Source: Saprospiraceae bacterium UBA1994
GTDB taxonomy: Bacteria; Bacteroidota; Bacteroidia; Chitinophagales; Saprospiraceae
Assembly (NCBI GenBank): GCA_002335865.1
Contig: DDCY01000024.1
Coordinates: 71,106-106,824 of the forward strand
Reading direction: 5' to 3'
Length of the DNA stretch: 35,719 bases
The notes beneath the pieces are model-generated. The model ran no database searches. It saw nothing but the letters and a program-made list of their open reading frames with translations, and was not told where the DNA came from. Below are positions 25,415 through 33,963 of the stretch, piece by piece. The first letter of the stretch is position 1. The number at the start of each line of letters is the position of its first letter. A program made the translations under genes and the position numbers.

Positions 25415-26516
25415 CACTATTTCTAATATATCGTTGATATTTTTTCTAATGCTCTCAGTTGTCACTTGGGGACAGAATAACAGTACTTACTATGGAGAAG
25501 TCATGTTTGGAAAGGTGGCTAAGCATAGAGATGGATTGCTGTATGAAGTACCCCCCGTAAGTATGATTTTTCAAGTTGGAAAGGTGACGCAAACTGATGG
25601 ATCAAAGCCATGGCATGATTACTGGGGCTTCCCAAGGTTGGAACATAGTGTCCATTTCAATGTATTTGGCGAGAAAGATGTTTTGGGCTATGCGATTGGC
25701 GCTGCGCCAGGTGTAGGATTTTATATGTTTAGAGGCGATCGATCATCTTTATTGCTACATTTTGCCACGGGATTGGCATATCTAACTAGAGAATTCAATC
25801 CATTAACCAATCCATCTAATAACGCTATCGGATCTAATTTCAATAATACGACGCAAATTAAATTATCTTATGAAACACCAATTATAAAAACCCTTTCATT
25901 GGATATCGGATTTGGACTAACCCACTACTCCAACGGTCTGAATTCTAGTCCGAATAGTGGCATCAATGTAATAGGTTTCCACTTTGGTGTTAAACCAACT
26001 ATAGCGAATCGAAAGGAACCAAAAGGTTCTATTGCTCAACCATTGACTATATCTAAGAACTGGGGTATTAATGGATATGTTTCTTACGGCTTATCAGAAC
26101 ATAGAATTACGGGCGGCCCCAAATATCCAATTAAGAATTATACATTAGGAATCTTTTACCAATCACATTCTTTTATCAAATGGCATGCAGGATTAGATTA
26201 TGATTACGCTTTAGTTTTTTACGAATTTGCAATCCGTGACTTCCAATCAGAAGAAGATGCGAAGGGTAAGGCCACATCTACTGCAGCCTATGCAGCAATT
26301 GAAGGTGTATTTGGCAATTTAAGTGTTCGGTGTCAGGTGGGATATTATCTCGAAATTTTCTACGATCGAAAGGAGAGTTTACCGTATTCCAAGTTTAATT
26401 TTATATATAATATACCCTATGAAATATATGAAGTAAGACCCTTTTTTGGTCTATTACTAAAGACTCATGTGGCAGTAGCTGACTATGTAGCGTTACAAGT
26501 TGGTATAGAGTGGTAA
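25407..26516 (+). CDS. PagL-like acyloxyacyl hydrolase / lipid A 3-O-deacylase family protein
   Basis: The 369-aa product has a signal peptide ending TWGQ. The catalytic motif THYSNG supplies His173 and Ser175, as in PagL outer-membrane lipid A deacylases, preceded by an amphipathic strand (LSLDIGFG). The acid residue of the triad is not certain. Surrounding segments alternate hydrophobic and polar residues as in a barrel and end in an aromatic residue (VALQVGIEW). It is about twice as long as PagL (near 170 aa), as is usual in Bacteroidota, where the extension has no known role. Predicted function is removal of acyl chains from lipid A at the outer membrane. The ATG lies inside the end of hutH, indicating translational coupling. 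Confidence 0.85.
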   Translation: MPSTISNISLIFFLMLSVVTWGQNNSTYYGEVMFGKVAKHRDGLLYEVPPVSMIFQVGKVTQTDGSKPWHDYWGFPRLEHSVHFNVFGEKDVLGYAIGAAPGVGFYMFRGDRSSLLLHFATGLAYLTREFNPLTNPSNNAIGSNFNNTTQIKLSYETPIIKTLSLDIGFGLTHYSNGLNSSPNSGINVIGFHFGVKPTIANRKEPKGSIAQPLTISKNWGINGYVSYGLSEHRITGGPKYPIKNYTLGIFYQSHSFIKWHAGLDYDYALVFYEFAIRDFQSEEDAKGKATSTAAYAAIEGVFGNLSVRCQVGYYLEIFYDRKESLPYSKFNFIYNIPYEIYEVRPFFGLLLKTHVAVADYVALQVGIEW

Positions 26517-26575
26517 ATAAAGCACATCTAAAAGTATCATTAAAGCTTTGCAAACTTCACAGCTAGGTGAGATCT

Positions 26576-26902
26576 TTAAAAAATAAGTGTGAGCTCTTTA
26601 TCTAAATACTCCTTCAGCTTATGCACAAGTGTTTGCTTACTTTCGCTGCCAGTTTGCCTCCATTGCATTTCTTTTTTGTTGTATATAATAAGTGTAGGGA
26701 TACTTCTGATATTTAACTGTTTAAATACCTCTTAATTCTCATCTATGTCGATCTTGATTATATGGACTTGATCGCCTAATGCTTCCTTCAAATCCTAGAT
26801 GAAAGACATCAAAGCTTTAAAAGGTCTATACCAATCTGCATAGAAATTTAACAATATGATAAGTTCATTATCTATTAGAGCGTGAAAATTAGTCTTTGCC
26901 AT
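26576..26902 (-). pseudogene. Dead thioredoxin gene with two nonsense codons
   Basis: The minus strand from an ATG at 26902 reads through 109 codons without any frameshift to a natural TAA. Family marks include MAKTNF at the start, FYADW before the active site, KIDIDEN, and the cis-Pro loop IRSIPTLIIY (Pro69). Codon 36 is TAG (26795-26797) and codon 57 is TAA (26732-26734), each one C-to-T change from a Gln codon. The active site reads WYRPF (24-28) where thioredoxins have WCGPC, so both redox cysteines are gone. The position before FYADW is Asn where Asp is usual. A product made by readthrough would still lack the CxxC. It is divergent from the FKBP lipoprotein gene. Confidence 0.9.
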
Positions 26903-26977
26903 GATATATTATTTTATTTTTAAATCTATTTTATATTTCGAGCGTTATAAGCTCTGATTAAAGAAAAAAAATTTAAT

Positions 26978-27541
26978 ATGAAGAAGGCAGTTCAAATAAT
27001 CTCTATTGCGTTAGTAGCAATGTCAATTGGCTGTAAGCCAGGGAACAACACAACTACTACAGATGTAGTAGCTGCCAATATTTTGGTGAATAAAACAGTA
27101 GATATTAATCAGATGTATCAGTTTTATTATAATGATCCTCAGACTCTGGACGAAAGACAAGAAAATGACATTATTGACTATATTATTGATAAAAATTTAA
27201 TGCCAACTAGATCTATAACAGGTCTTTATTATCAGATTACACAAGAAGGTACAGGAGAGAGAGTTAAACCAGGGGATCAGTTAGAAGTGCACTACACGGG
27301 TAGTTTTTTAGACGGTCAAGTATTCGATAGTAGTGTGCAACGTGATAAGTCATTAAAATTCAAATTAGGAACTACGGGTCTTATACAAGGTTGGCTAGAA
27401 GGCCTAAGATATATGAAAGAAGGCTCAAAAATGACTCTTATTGTACCATCTCGCTTAGCGTACCAAGGGCAAGGATTTAATACAATGATTGGCCCAGATA
27501 TGCCATTGTCCTTTGATATGGAATTGCTCAAGTTGAACTAG
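26978..27541 (+). CDS. FKBP-type peptidyl-prolyl isomerase lipoprotein
   Basis: The 187-aa product has a lipobox SIGC (Cys19), so it is membrane-anchored in the periplasm. After a Thr-rich linker and a helical segment (about 42-75), the FKBP domain covers about 80-187: VHYTGSFLDGQVFDSS (Tyr106, Asp117), GLIQGWLEGL (Trp139 at the pocket floor) and the end DMELLKLN. The proline-isomerase pocket residues look intact. It probably helps fold exported proteins. AlkB follows 9 bp later, so they may share a transcript despite unrelated roles. Confidence 0.92.
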   Translation: MKKAVQIISIALVAMSIGCKPGNNTTTTDVVAANILVNKTVDINQMYQFYYNDPQTLDERQENDIIDYIIDKNLMPTRSITGLYYQITQEGTGERVKPGDQLEVHYTGSFLDGQVFDSSVQRDKSLKFKLGTTGLIQGWLEGLRYMKEGSKMTLIVPSRLAYQGQGFNTMIGPDMPLSFDMELLKLN

Positions 27542-27550
27542 AATTCAGTA

Positions 27551-28150
27551 ATGAATATTCCTCTTCCAGATGCAGTTGTTAGCTTCGTACATGATTTTAT
27601 ATCTCATGATGAAAGTATCAAGTATTTAGAAGCTCTATCGACTGAAGTCGCTTGGAAGCAAAACCAGATTAAAATGTTTGGTAAGGTGTATAACGAGCCT
27701 AGACTTACTGCATGGTATGGTGATCAAGGATTGAGTTATAAGTATTCTGGAATCCAATTATTGTCCACTGCTTGGTCGGACCTTTTGAATGAACTTAAGT
27801 CAAAAGTGAATGCAGCAGCTTCCACAGAGTTTAATAGTGCATTACTCAATTATTACAGGGACGGTCAAGACTCTATGGGTTATCATCAAGATAATGAACC
27901 TGAACTTGGGCAGAATCCTGTAATAGCCTCATTGACATTTGGAGCAGCACGAACTTTTCAACTCAAACATATTACTGATAAGACTATAAAACGAAAAGAC
28001 ATTTTACTTAATAGTGGATCATTACTAATTATGGCTGGCACCACACAACATTATTGGAAACATCAGATTCCAAAGACAAAAAAACCAATTGGACCAAGAT
28101 TAAATATTACGTTTAGAGTAATAAAAGACGTTGATAATCGTCCTCAATAG
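27551..28150 (+). CDS. AlkB-like 2-oxoglutarate/Fe(II)-dependent dioxygenase
   Basis: The 199-aa product resembles AlkB homologues of the ALKBH2/3 type. Iron ligands are His112 and Asp114 in GYHQDNE and His171 in YWKHQIPK. The 2-oxoglutarate-binding Arg residues are in PRLNITFR (Arg183, Arg189). EPRLTAWYGD and ALLNYYRDG are further family marks. The enzyme oxidatively removes methyl groups from alkylated bases in DNA or RNA. The spacing of 9 bp from the FKBP gene suggests an operon; it converges with the Fur-family gene. Confidence 0.93.
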   Translation: MNIPLPDAVVSFVHDFISHDESIKYLEALSTEVAWKQNQIKMFGKVYNEPRLTAWYGDQGLSYKYSGIQLLSTAWSDLLNELKSKVNAAASTEFNSALLNYYRDGQDSMGYHQDNEPELGQNPVIASLTFGAARTFQLKHITDKTIKRKDILLNSGSLLIMAGTTQHYWKHQIPKTKKPIGPRLNITFRVIKDVDNRPQ

Positions 28151-28193
28151 TCATAAATTGGGGTGAAATAATTAGTAATCTATCCATTAATAA

Positions 28194-28679
28194 TCAATCA
28201 ATTGACTTCTTATTTTTATCACAAGCTCCATCACACTTTCCATAAAGATTAAGTGAATGGTGAGTTATTTTAAAGTGTAGAATTTCACCCATCATACTCT
28301 TTATTTGTTGGATGCGGGGATCACAAAATTCGAGAACTTTACTGCAATCTACACAGATCAAATGGTCATGTTGTTTATATCCATATGATTTTTCATACTG
28401 AGCTAGATTTTTACCAAATTGATTTTTACTCACTAGATCACAGTTTACAAGTAACTCTAGCGTATTATAGACAGTAGCACGACTCACACGATAGTTTTGA
28501 TTCTTCATGTGTATATAGAGTACTTCAGCATCGAAGTGATCAGATCTACGATAGATTTCTTCCAAGATAGCATAGCGCTCTGGCGTTTTACGATGCGAGT
28601 TAGAAACTAGATGTGAAGTAAAGATTGCCTTTACTTCTTCTATAAGTTGCTCGTTATTTTCTATAGCTTCTTGGTTCAT
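28194..28679 (-). CDS. Fur-family transcriptional repressor
   Basis: I start at the ATG at 28679 (161 aa); the upstream alternative at 28730 would overlap the end of the rel gene. The winged helix covers about 25-85 (KTPERYAILEEIYRRSDHFDAE, SRATVYNTLELL). Dimerisation and metal sites follow: KQHDHLICVDC with EFCD, and KCDGAC near the end supply the two cysteine pairs of the structural zinc site. This subfamily could be Fur, PerR or Zur; the sequence alone does not decide. It follows the rel gene by 7 bp and is probably in the same operon. Confidence 0.9.
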   Translation of the reverse strand: MNQEAIENNEQLIEEVKAIFTSHLVSNSHRKTPERYAILEEIYRRSDHFDAEVLYIHMKNQNYRVSRATVYNTLELLVNCDLVSKNQFGKNLAQYEKSYGYKQHDHLICVDCSKVLEFCDPRIQQIKSMMGEILHFKITHHSLNLYGKCDGACDKNKKSID

Positions 28680-28686
28680 AATTACA

Positions 28687-30909
28687 TTAGTTATCTGCTT
28701 TGGATATTCTAGTTGCACTCGATACTCCATCTACTTTCTCTACTGCTCTTAATACAACGGTAAGCTGATTTGTGTTCTTTACAACTATACTTATTCTTCC
28801 TTCGAATACACCTTCTGTCCCTGCGATTGCAAATGATCGAATATCTATCCCTAGTTTGTTTGATATCTCATTTGTGAGAGCTTGTATTACTCCTACACCG
28901 CTATCGACACCTGTTACAAGTAAATCTACTACAAATTCTGAAGATACCGAATTACTCCATTCCGACTTTAGTATTCTATAGCCATAGTTAGCCATAAGAT
29001 GAGTGGCATTAGGACAGTTGGTTCTGTGTATTTTTAGGCCAGTTGTAGCCGTTAGATAGCCAAATATATCATCACCTTGTACGGGATTACAGCAGTTAGA
29101 TAAGGAATATTGATACATTTCAGCAGGTTCTCCATTTATTAAGATGCTACTTTTATTCTTGTTTAGTTTTTTAGACTTCTTTTCGTCGCTTGGTTGTTTT
29201 TGTTGGGCTGGCCTCTCTACTTCTCGAAGTATGAGATTGTGATCAACTACTTCAAATGCCTTGAGCTCTGCTACTCTTACATGATCATTCGATAGTGCAA
29301 AATAAAGGTCAGCTCTAGAAATAAAACCAAAATGCTTCACAAGCATATCAATATTATCATCAAAATTAACCTTAAGATTTTTAAGTTTACGTTGAAGAGC
29401 TTCTTTACCGAGTTCTCCTTTCTTTCGTCGCTCTTCCTTCATAGCAGATCTGATCTTGGATCTCGCCTTTCCGGTTACTACCATTTTTAGCCAGTTTTCA
29501 CTAGGTTTTTGACTCTTATTTGTAGTTACATTTACTTGGTCACCGTTTTGAAGTTTATATCCCATAGGCACCAACTTATTGTTAATCTTGATTGCTGTCG
29601 CGTGGTAACCTACATCTGAGTGTACGTCAAAAGCAAAATCCAAAGCCGTAGCACCTTTAGGTAAAATTTTCATGTCACCATTAGGAGTAAAAGCATAAAT
29701 CTCCTTCGCGAATAGATTTCTCTTAAAGTCATTTAAAAATTCTAATGCACTACTATGCTGTGTGTCCAGTACCTCCCTGATATTGGATAGCCACCTATCG
29801 TATACACTATGTTCGTTTTTGATACCTTTATACTTCCAGTGTGCAGCAAATCCCTTTTCGGCGATCTCATCCATACGTTCACTCCGTATCTGTACCTCTA
29901 CAAATCTACCATTGGGTCCGATTACAGTCGTGTGAAGAGATTCATAGCCATTTCCTTTTGGGGTCGTAACCCAGTCTTTGAGTCGCTCTGGTATAGGATT
30001 GTATACATCAGTGATAATACTATAAACTTGCCAACAGAAACTCTTCTCTTTCTCTGTAGGAGTATCAATGATAATCCTAACTGCAAATATGTCATAGATC
30101 TCATTGAATGGGATCTTCTTAGTCTTGATCTTATTATATATACTTGATATTGCCTTGATTCTACTCTGTGTGCGATAAGGAATATGAAGTTCGTCGAGCT
30201 TGGCCGTCATCGGTTTGATAAATGCTTCTATGTATTCTTTACGATCAGTTGCTGATTCGCTAATTTTCTGCGTTAGATTACTGTATACATCAGGTTCATT
30301 GATCTTGAGACAGAGATCTTGAAATTCTGTCTTTATCTTGTAGAGTCCAAGTCTATGTGCGAGAGGTATATAGATATAACTAGTTTCCGCTGCTATTTTG
30401 AGTTGCTTGTGCCTTGGCATTGAGCCTATTGTTCGAAGGTTGTGTATTCTGTCACACATCTTGATAAGTATAACACGTACATCTTCCACCAGCGTACTAA
30501 GAACTTTTTTGAAATTTTCGGCCTGCAGGCTCTCTACATTATAAAGTCCATCTAGCTTCGTGAGCCCATCTACGATCCTGACTACCTTTGGGTTAAATCC
30601 TTTGGTAATATCTTTCAAGGTATACTCTGTATCTTCTACAACATCATGAAGAATTGCACATATTATGGCAGTAGGCCCTAGACCCATCTCCTCGAATGCT
30701 ATACGAGCAACTTCGATCGGATGCAGAATATAAGGTTCTCCTGATTTTCTTCTTTGGAATCGATGGCCATGAACAGCCATCTCATATGCACGTTTCAAAT
30801 GAGTATGGTCATCACCAGAAAGTTTGGGATTAAGCTTGATCATCAAGCTGTCAAATTCAGCCCTTATTTTTTTGTGCTCAACTTCTGATATTTCTTTGGG
30901 TGTTGACAT
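28687..30909 (-). CDS. Bifunctional (p)ppGpp synthetase/hydrolase (RelA/SpoT family)
   Basis: The 740-aa product has the full long RSH architecture. The HD hydrolase domain is at about 35-190, with His63, HD at 88-89, ED at 92-93 and CDRIHNLRT, so hydrolysis should be active. The synthetase domain is at about 240-350, with YDIFAVRIII, GYESLHTTV and FVEVQIRS. The TGS domain is at about 400-465 (TPNGD, ALDFAFDVHS). A Cys-rich zinc-finger segment follows (SNCCNPV, HRTNCPN), and a C-terminal ACT domain at about 660-738. Both activities appear intact, fitting a single Rel-type enzyme that sets ppGpp levels in starvation. It is the first gene of the pair with the Fur-family repressor. Confidence 0.95.
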   Translation of the reverse strand: MSTPKEISEVEHKKIRAEFDSLMIKLNPKLSGDDHTHLKRAYEMAVHGHRFQRRKSGEPYILHPIEVARIAFEEMGLGPTAIICAILHDVVEDTEYTLKDITKGFNPKVVRIVDGLTKLDGLYNVESLQAENFKKVLSTLVEDVRVILIKMCDRIHNLRTIGSMPRHKQLKIAAETSYIYIPLAHRLGLYKIKTEFQDLCLKINEPDVYSNLTQKISESATDRKEYIEAFIKPMTAKLDELHIPYRTQSRIKAISSIYNKIKTKKIPFNEIYDIFAVRIIIDTPTEKEKSFCWQVYSIITDVYNPIPERLKDWVTTPKGNGYESLHTTVIGPNGRFVEVQIRSERMDEIAEKGFAAHWKYKGIKNEHSVYDRWLSNIREVLDTQHSSALEFLNDFKRNLFAKEIYAFTPNGDMKILPKGATALDFAFDVHSDVGYHATAIKINNKLVPMGYKLQNGDQVNVTTNKSQKPSENWLKMVVTGKARSKIRSAMKEERRKKGELGKEALQRKLKNLKVNFDDNIDMLVKHFGFISRADLYFALSNDHVRVAELKAFEVVDHNLILREVERPAQQKQPSDEKKSKKLNKNKSSILINGEPAEMYQYSLSNCCNPVQGDDIFGYLTATTGLKIHRTNCPNATHLMANYGYRILKSEWSNSVSSEFVVDLLVTGVDSGVGVIQALTNEISNKLGIDIRSFAIAGTEGVFEGRISIVVKNTNQLTVVLRAVEKVDGVSSATRISKADN

Positions 30910-31100
30910 AATATGATTATAGCTTAGCGATATTAAATCGTATCAATAATAATACTGCAAAAATGGTTCCTCTTGACCAATATGTAGTACATAAAACACT
31001 ATAAATTAATGATTTTACATATTTTTCTATTTTATCTGTATCGCCTACAATCCCGGTAAAATCTTTTCTTCGAAACGTGTATTTTTTACGAAAAAGGTAT

Positions 31101-31108
31101 TATCTTTG
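31101..31108 (+). promoter_or_regulatory. Putative -7 promoter element of tRNA-Leu
   Basis: TATCTTTG, an exact TAnnTTTG match, lies 31 nt before the tRNA. The region 20 nt upstream is T-rich (TTTTTTA) but lacks a clear TTG. Confidence 0.5.
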
Positions 31109-31139
31109 CAGCGCTTTAAGAAAGTGTAAGTGCTTTCAT

Positions 31140-31221
31140 GCGGGTGTGATGAAATTGGTAGACATGCTAGACTTAGGATCTAGTGCTTCACGGCGTGGGG
31201 GTTCGAGTCCCTCCACCCGCA
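31140..31221 (+). tRNA. tRNA-Leu (anticodon UAG)
   Basis: The acceptor stem GCGGGTG pairs with CACCCGC, followed by discriminator A at 31221; the 3' CCA is not encoded. The D-arm region has AAATTGGTAGAC. The anticodon stem CTAGA/TCTAG encloses loop CTTAGGA with anticodon TAG at 31174-31176, reading CUA. A long variable arm follows, as expected for class II tRNA-Leu, then the T arm with TTCGAGT. The 82-nt length is normal for tRNA-Leu. Confidence 0.97.
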
Positions 31222-31260
31222 CATATTTTCAAGTTTTACATCGATTGATGTTCTATAATT

Positions 31261-31300
31261 AAATGCTTTTCTTATGCTCTTTTTGCTGGGAAAAGCATTT
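31261..31300 (+). terminator. Hairpin downstream of tRNA-Leu
   Basis: AAATGCTTTTC (31261-31271) and GAAAAGCATTT (31290-31300) make an 11-bp perfect stem with an 18-nt loop, 40 bp after the tRNA. The following sequence is T-rich but interrupted (GTGTTTATT), so termination is likely but not ideal. Confidence 0.6.
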
Positions 31301-31450
31301 GTGTTTATTAGTCATTTTACGAGTAAATCAGCTCAATAGATAAGTGCTATTGGGACAATCTTTAATAAGAATTTTGCAACAATAAATAGGTCGCTAAGTT
31401 GATATAGACACGAAAGCGACCCTTACCATCAGTAAATACGCATAGCAGAT

Positions 31451-32842
31451 ATGAAAATTGATAGAAAAGACATAGGAAATGGAATTGGGACTATCACGGT
31501 TACAGTAGAAACAGCTGATATTAAAGACAAGTATAATAGCAGTATTAAGGATTACAGTAGTAAAGCAAGTATCAAAGGATTTCGAAAAGGAAAGACTCCA
31601 GTTAACTTTATCAAAAAGATGCATGGTCACAGTATCCTAGCAGATACTATTAATAATGTGATGCAAGCTGAATTATCTAATTATATAAAATCAGAAGAGT
31701 TAGATCTTATAGGTCAGCCCATACCATCTGAGACAGAAAAAGATCAAATGAGCCTTGATCCGTTTAAATTAGAAGATGTGACTTTCAATTTTGATTTTGC
31801 TCAGGCGCCGAAGTTAAAACTAAAATCTGCTGAAGATTTAGGTATATATACTACCTACGATGTGCAAGTACCAGACGCAATGATCAAAGAAGAGATTGCT
31901 AACGGACTAAAAAGATTAGGATCCCAAGACGAGACAGAAGAGGCAATCATAGAGAATGACCTAGTAACTGTTAAGTCTGTAGAGCTTGATGGTAAGAATG
32001 TGAAAGAAGAAGGCCATGAGACAGAATTCTCTGTGCTTATAAGCATGATTAAAGATGAGAAGGCTAAAAAAGCTTTCATAGGATCTAAAAAAGGTGATTC
32101 TTTAGATTTTAATATATATAAATTGGAAAACGGAACTACTGATGATTACGTAGCCAAATACTTACTAAAATTAGACCCAGAAAATGCCGCCAGTGTTGGT
32201 GAAATGTTTAGAGGAGAAGTTATTAAAGTAATGAGAGTTACTGAAGCAGAGAAGAATGCTGAATTTTTTAAGAATTTCACAGGAGATGAGTCCGTGGATA
32301 CTGAAGCAAAAGCTAAAGATGCTATCAGAACTAATGTAAAGAAACACTATAATAAAGAAAGTGAAAACCTGCTCAAAGGCAAAATTGCAAGTGATTTGAT
32401 CGAGCAACACCCAGTAGAATTTCCCGAGGTATTCATGAAAAGATGGATACGTGTAGCTACTGAAAATGCAGAAACGTTAAACATAGATCAAGAGTATGAT
32501 GCCTATGCTAAGCAACTACAGTGGACTTTAATCAAATCTCAATTAATGGAGCAACACAAAGTAGAGGTGACAGAAGATGATATTAAGGCTGCAGCTAGAG
32601 AGAGAGTCTTGTCATATTTTGGTGCCGGAGCTGCTGGAGTGGATGAGGCGATGATCGAAGGTATTATACCGAGATTATTAAATGATCAACAACAACTTAC
32701 GCAGATACATACTGGAGTTGAGTTTGACAAACTGATGAGTGCATTAGTTAAAGAAGTCAAAACAGATGTAAAATCATTGAACACTGATGAGTTCAAAGGT
32801 GTTGTAGATGCATACAATGAAGAGATGAAAGCGAAAGGGTAA
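31451..32842 (+). CDS. tig: Trigger factor (ribosome-associated chaperone)
   Basis: The 463-aa product has the ribosome-docking signature GFRKGKTP (43-50) in the N-terminal domain (about 1-120). A central region replaces the FKBP/PPIase domain with a poorly conserved sequence (about 150-250), typical of Bacteroidota trigger factors, and a long charged helical C-terminal domain follows (about 255-463). It shields nascent chains at the ribosome exit. Followed by clpP and clpX, the conserved tig-clpP-clpX order supports the call. Confidence 0.95.
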   Translation: MKIDRKDIGNGIGTITVTVETADIKDKYNSSIKDYSSKASIKGFRKGKTPVNFIKKMHGHSILADTINNVMQAELSNYIKSEELDLIGQPIPSETEKDQMSLDPFKLEDVTFNFDFAQAPKLKLKSAEDLGIYTTYDVQVPDAMIKEEIANGLKRLGSQDETEEAIIENDLVTVKSVELDGKNVKEEGHETEFSVLISMIKDEKAKKAFIGSKKGDSLDFNIYKLENGTTDDYVAKYLLKLDPENAASVGEMFRGEVIKVMRVTEAEKNAEFFKNFTGDESVDTEAKAKDAIRTNVKKHYNKESENLLKGKIASDLIEQHPVEFPEVFMKRWIRVATENAETLNIDQEYDAYAKQLQWTLIKSQLMEQHKVEVTEDDIKAAARERVLSYFGAGAAGVDEAMIEGIIPRLLNDQQQLTQIHTGVEFDKLMSALVKEVKTDVKSLNTDEFKGVVDAYNEEMKAKG

Positions 32843-33040
32843 TTTCAATTATTCTTAGTACTTTTCATGTTGAAATGATGAAAGTTGCCTTTCAATGATA
32901 AATTGAGATGTGACTTTCGGGTAATTGCTTGATGAAAAATTCATGACATAGATTGTAGTTTTTCTATGGTATCAAAGTCTTACATCATCAACGTTTAAGA
33001 CAAATTTAATATTGACTTACTAATAAATAGACGAGAAGAT

Positions 33041-33742
33041 ATGTTTCCAAAAGATGAATTTAGAAAGTATGCTACGAAGCACCTCAATATGAGTGGTATG
33101 CACCTCGATAAATATATGGGGGCGACTGTACCTAATATCAATGGTTTTACTCCACAGGTAATAGAGGAACGACAAATGAATGTAGCAAGCATGGATGTAT
33201 TCTCAAGACTGATGATGGATAGAATCATCTTCATGGGTGTGCCAGTTAATGACTATGTCGCTAATGTAATCCAAGCACAATTATTGTTTTTAGAGTCTAC
33301 GGACCCTAAGAGAGATATACAGATGTTTATCAATAGTCCTGGAGGGTCAGTGATCGCAGGTATGGGTATTTATGATACAATGCAATATGTAGCGCCAGAT
33401 GTAGGGACCATTTGTACAGGATTAGCAGCTAGTATGGGGGCAGTATTACTATGCGCGGGAGTTACAGGTAAGCGTACTTGTTTGCAGCATAGTAGAGTGA
33501 TGATTCATCAGCCAAGTGGAGGTATGCAAGGACAGTTTACTGATATGGAGATATCGTACAATCTTATCAAAAAGCTAAGAGACGAGTTATACGAAATTAT
33601 GGCTCACCATACAGGTAAGACTTTTGATGATATCCTCAATGATTCTATGCGGGATAACTGGATGACAGCAACAGAAGCAAAAGATTATGGACTAGTAGAT
33701 GAAGTACTAGACAGAAAGCAATCAAGTAAGAAAGAGGCTTAA
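33041..33742 (+). CDS. clpP: ATP-dependent Clp protease proteolytic subunit
   Basis: The 233-aa serine protease has catalytic Ser131 (AASMGAV), His156 (VMIHQPSGG) and Asp205 (SMRDNWM), with the same 25- and 49-residue spacings as E. coli ClpP. The N-terminal extension of about 35 residues before the mature-type fold is longer than E. coli's and may be a processed propeptide. It forms the tetradecameric barrel used by ClpX. It is 198 bp after tig, and a strong hairpin separates it from clpX. Confidence 0.97.
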   Translation: MFPKDEFRKYATKHLNMSGMHLDKYMGATVPNINGFTPQVIEERQMNVASMDVFSRLMMDRIIFMGVPVNDYVANVIQAQLLFLESTDPKRDIQMFINSPGGSVIAGMGIYDTMQYVAPDVGTICTGLAASMGAVLLCAGVTGKRTCLQHSRVMIHQPSGGMQGQFTDMEISYNLIKKLRDELYEIMAHHTGKTFDDILNDSMRDNWMTATEAKDYGLVDEVLDRKQSSKKEA

Positions 33743-33762
33743 TTAAGATTTTACTTCAAAGT

Positions 33763-33827
33763 AAAATGCATATGATGAAATTGTCTTTTTCAACAGGAAT
33801 GATGATAGTATCATATGCATTTTTTTA
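33763..33827 (+). terminator. Long-stem terminator between clpP and clpX
   Basis: AAAATGCATATGAT (33763-33776) and ATCATATGCATTTT (33810-33823) are perfectly complementary over 14 bp, with a 33-nt loop, and the 3' arm runs into a T-tract (to 33827). This should end most clpP transcription, implying that clpX has its own promoter in the following 136 bp or depends on readthrough. Confidence 0.75.
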
Positions 33828-33963
33828 GAAGGAATCTTTTTAAATATTTTGGAATATTTAATCTGAAGAGGATACCATAGCAAAAATTGGTGTATTTTTT
33901 TTCCAAGTATATTAGTAACAAGGATTTTACAGCCAAATCAATGGTTTTAAAAATTGGTCAGAT

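Noticed and set aside
31077..31262. 61-codon ORF across tRNA-Leu
   Set aside because: It is read straight through a complete tRNA and has no protein-like features.
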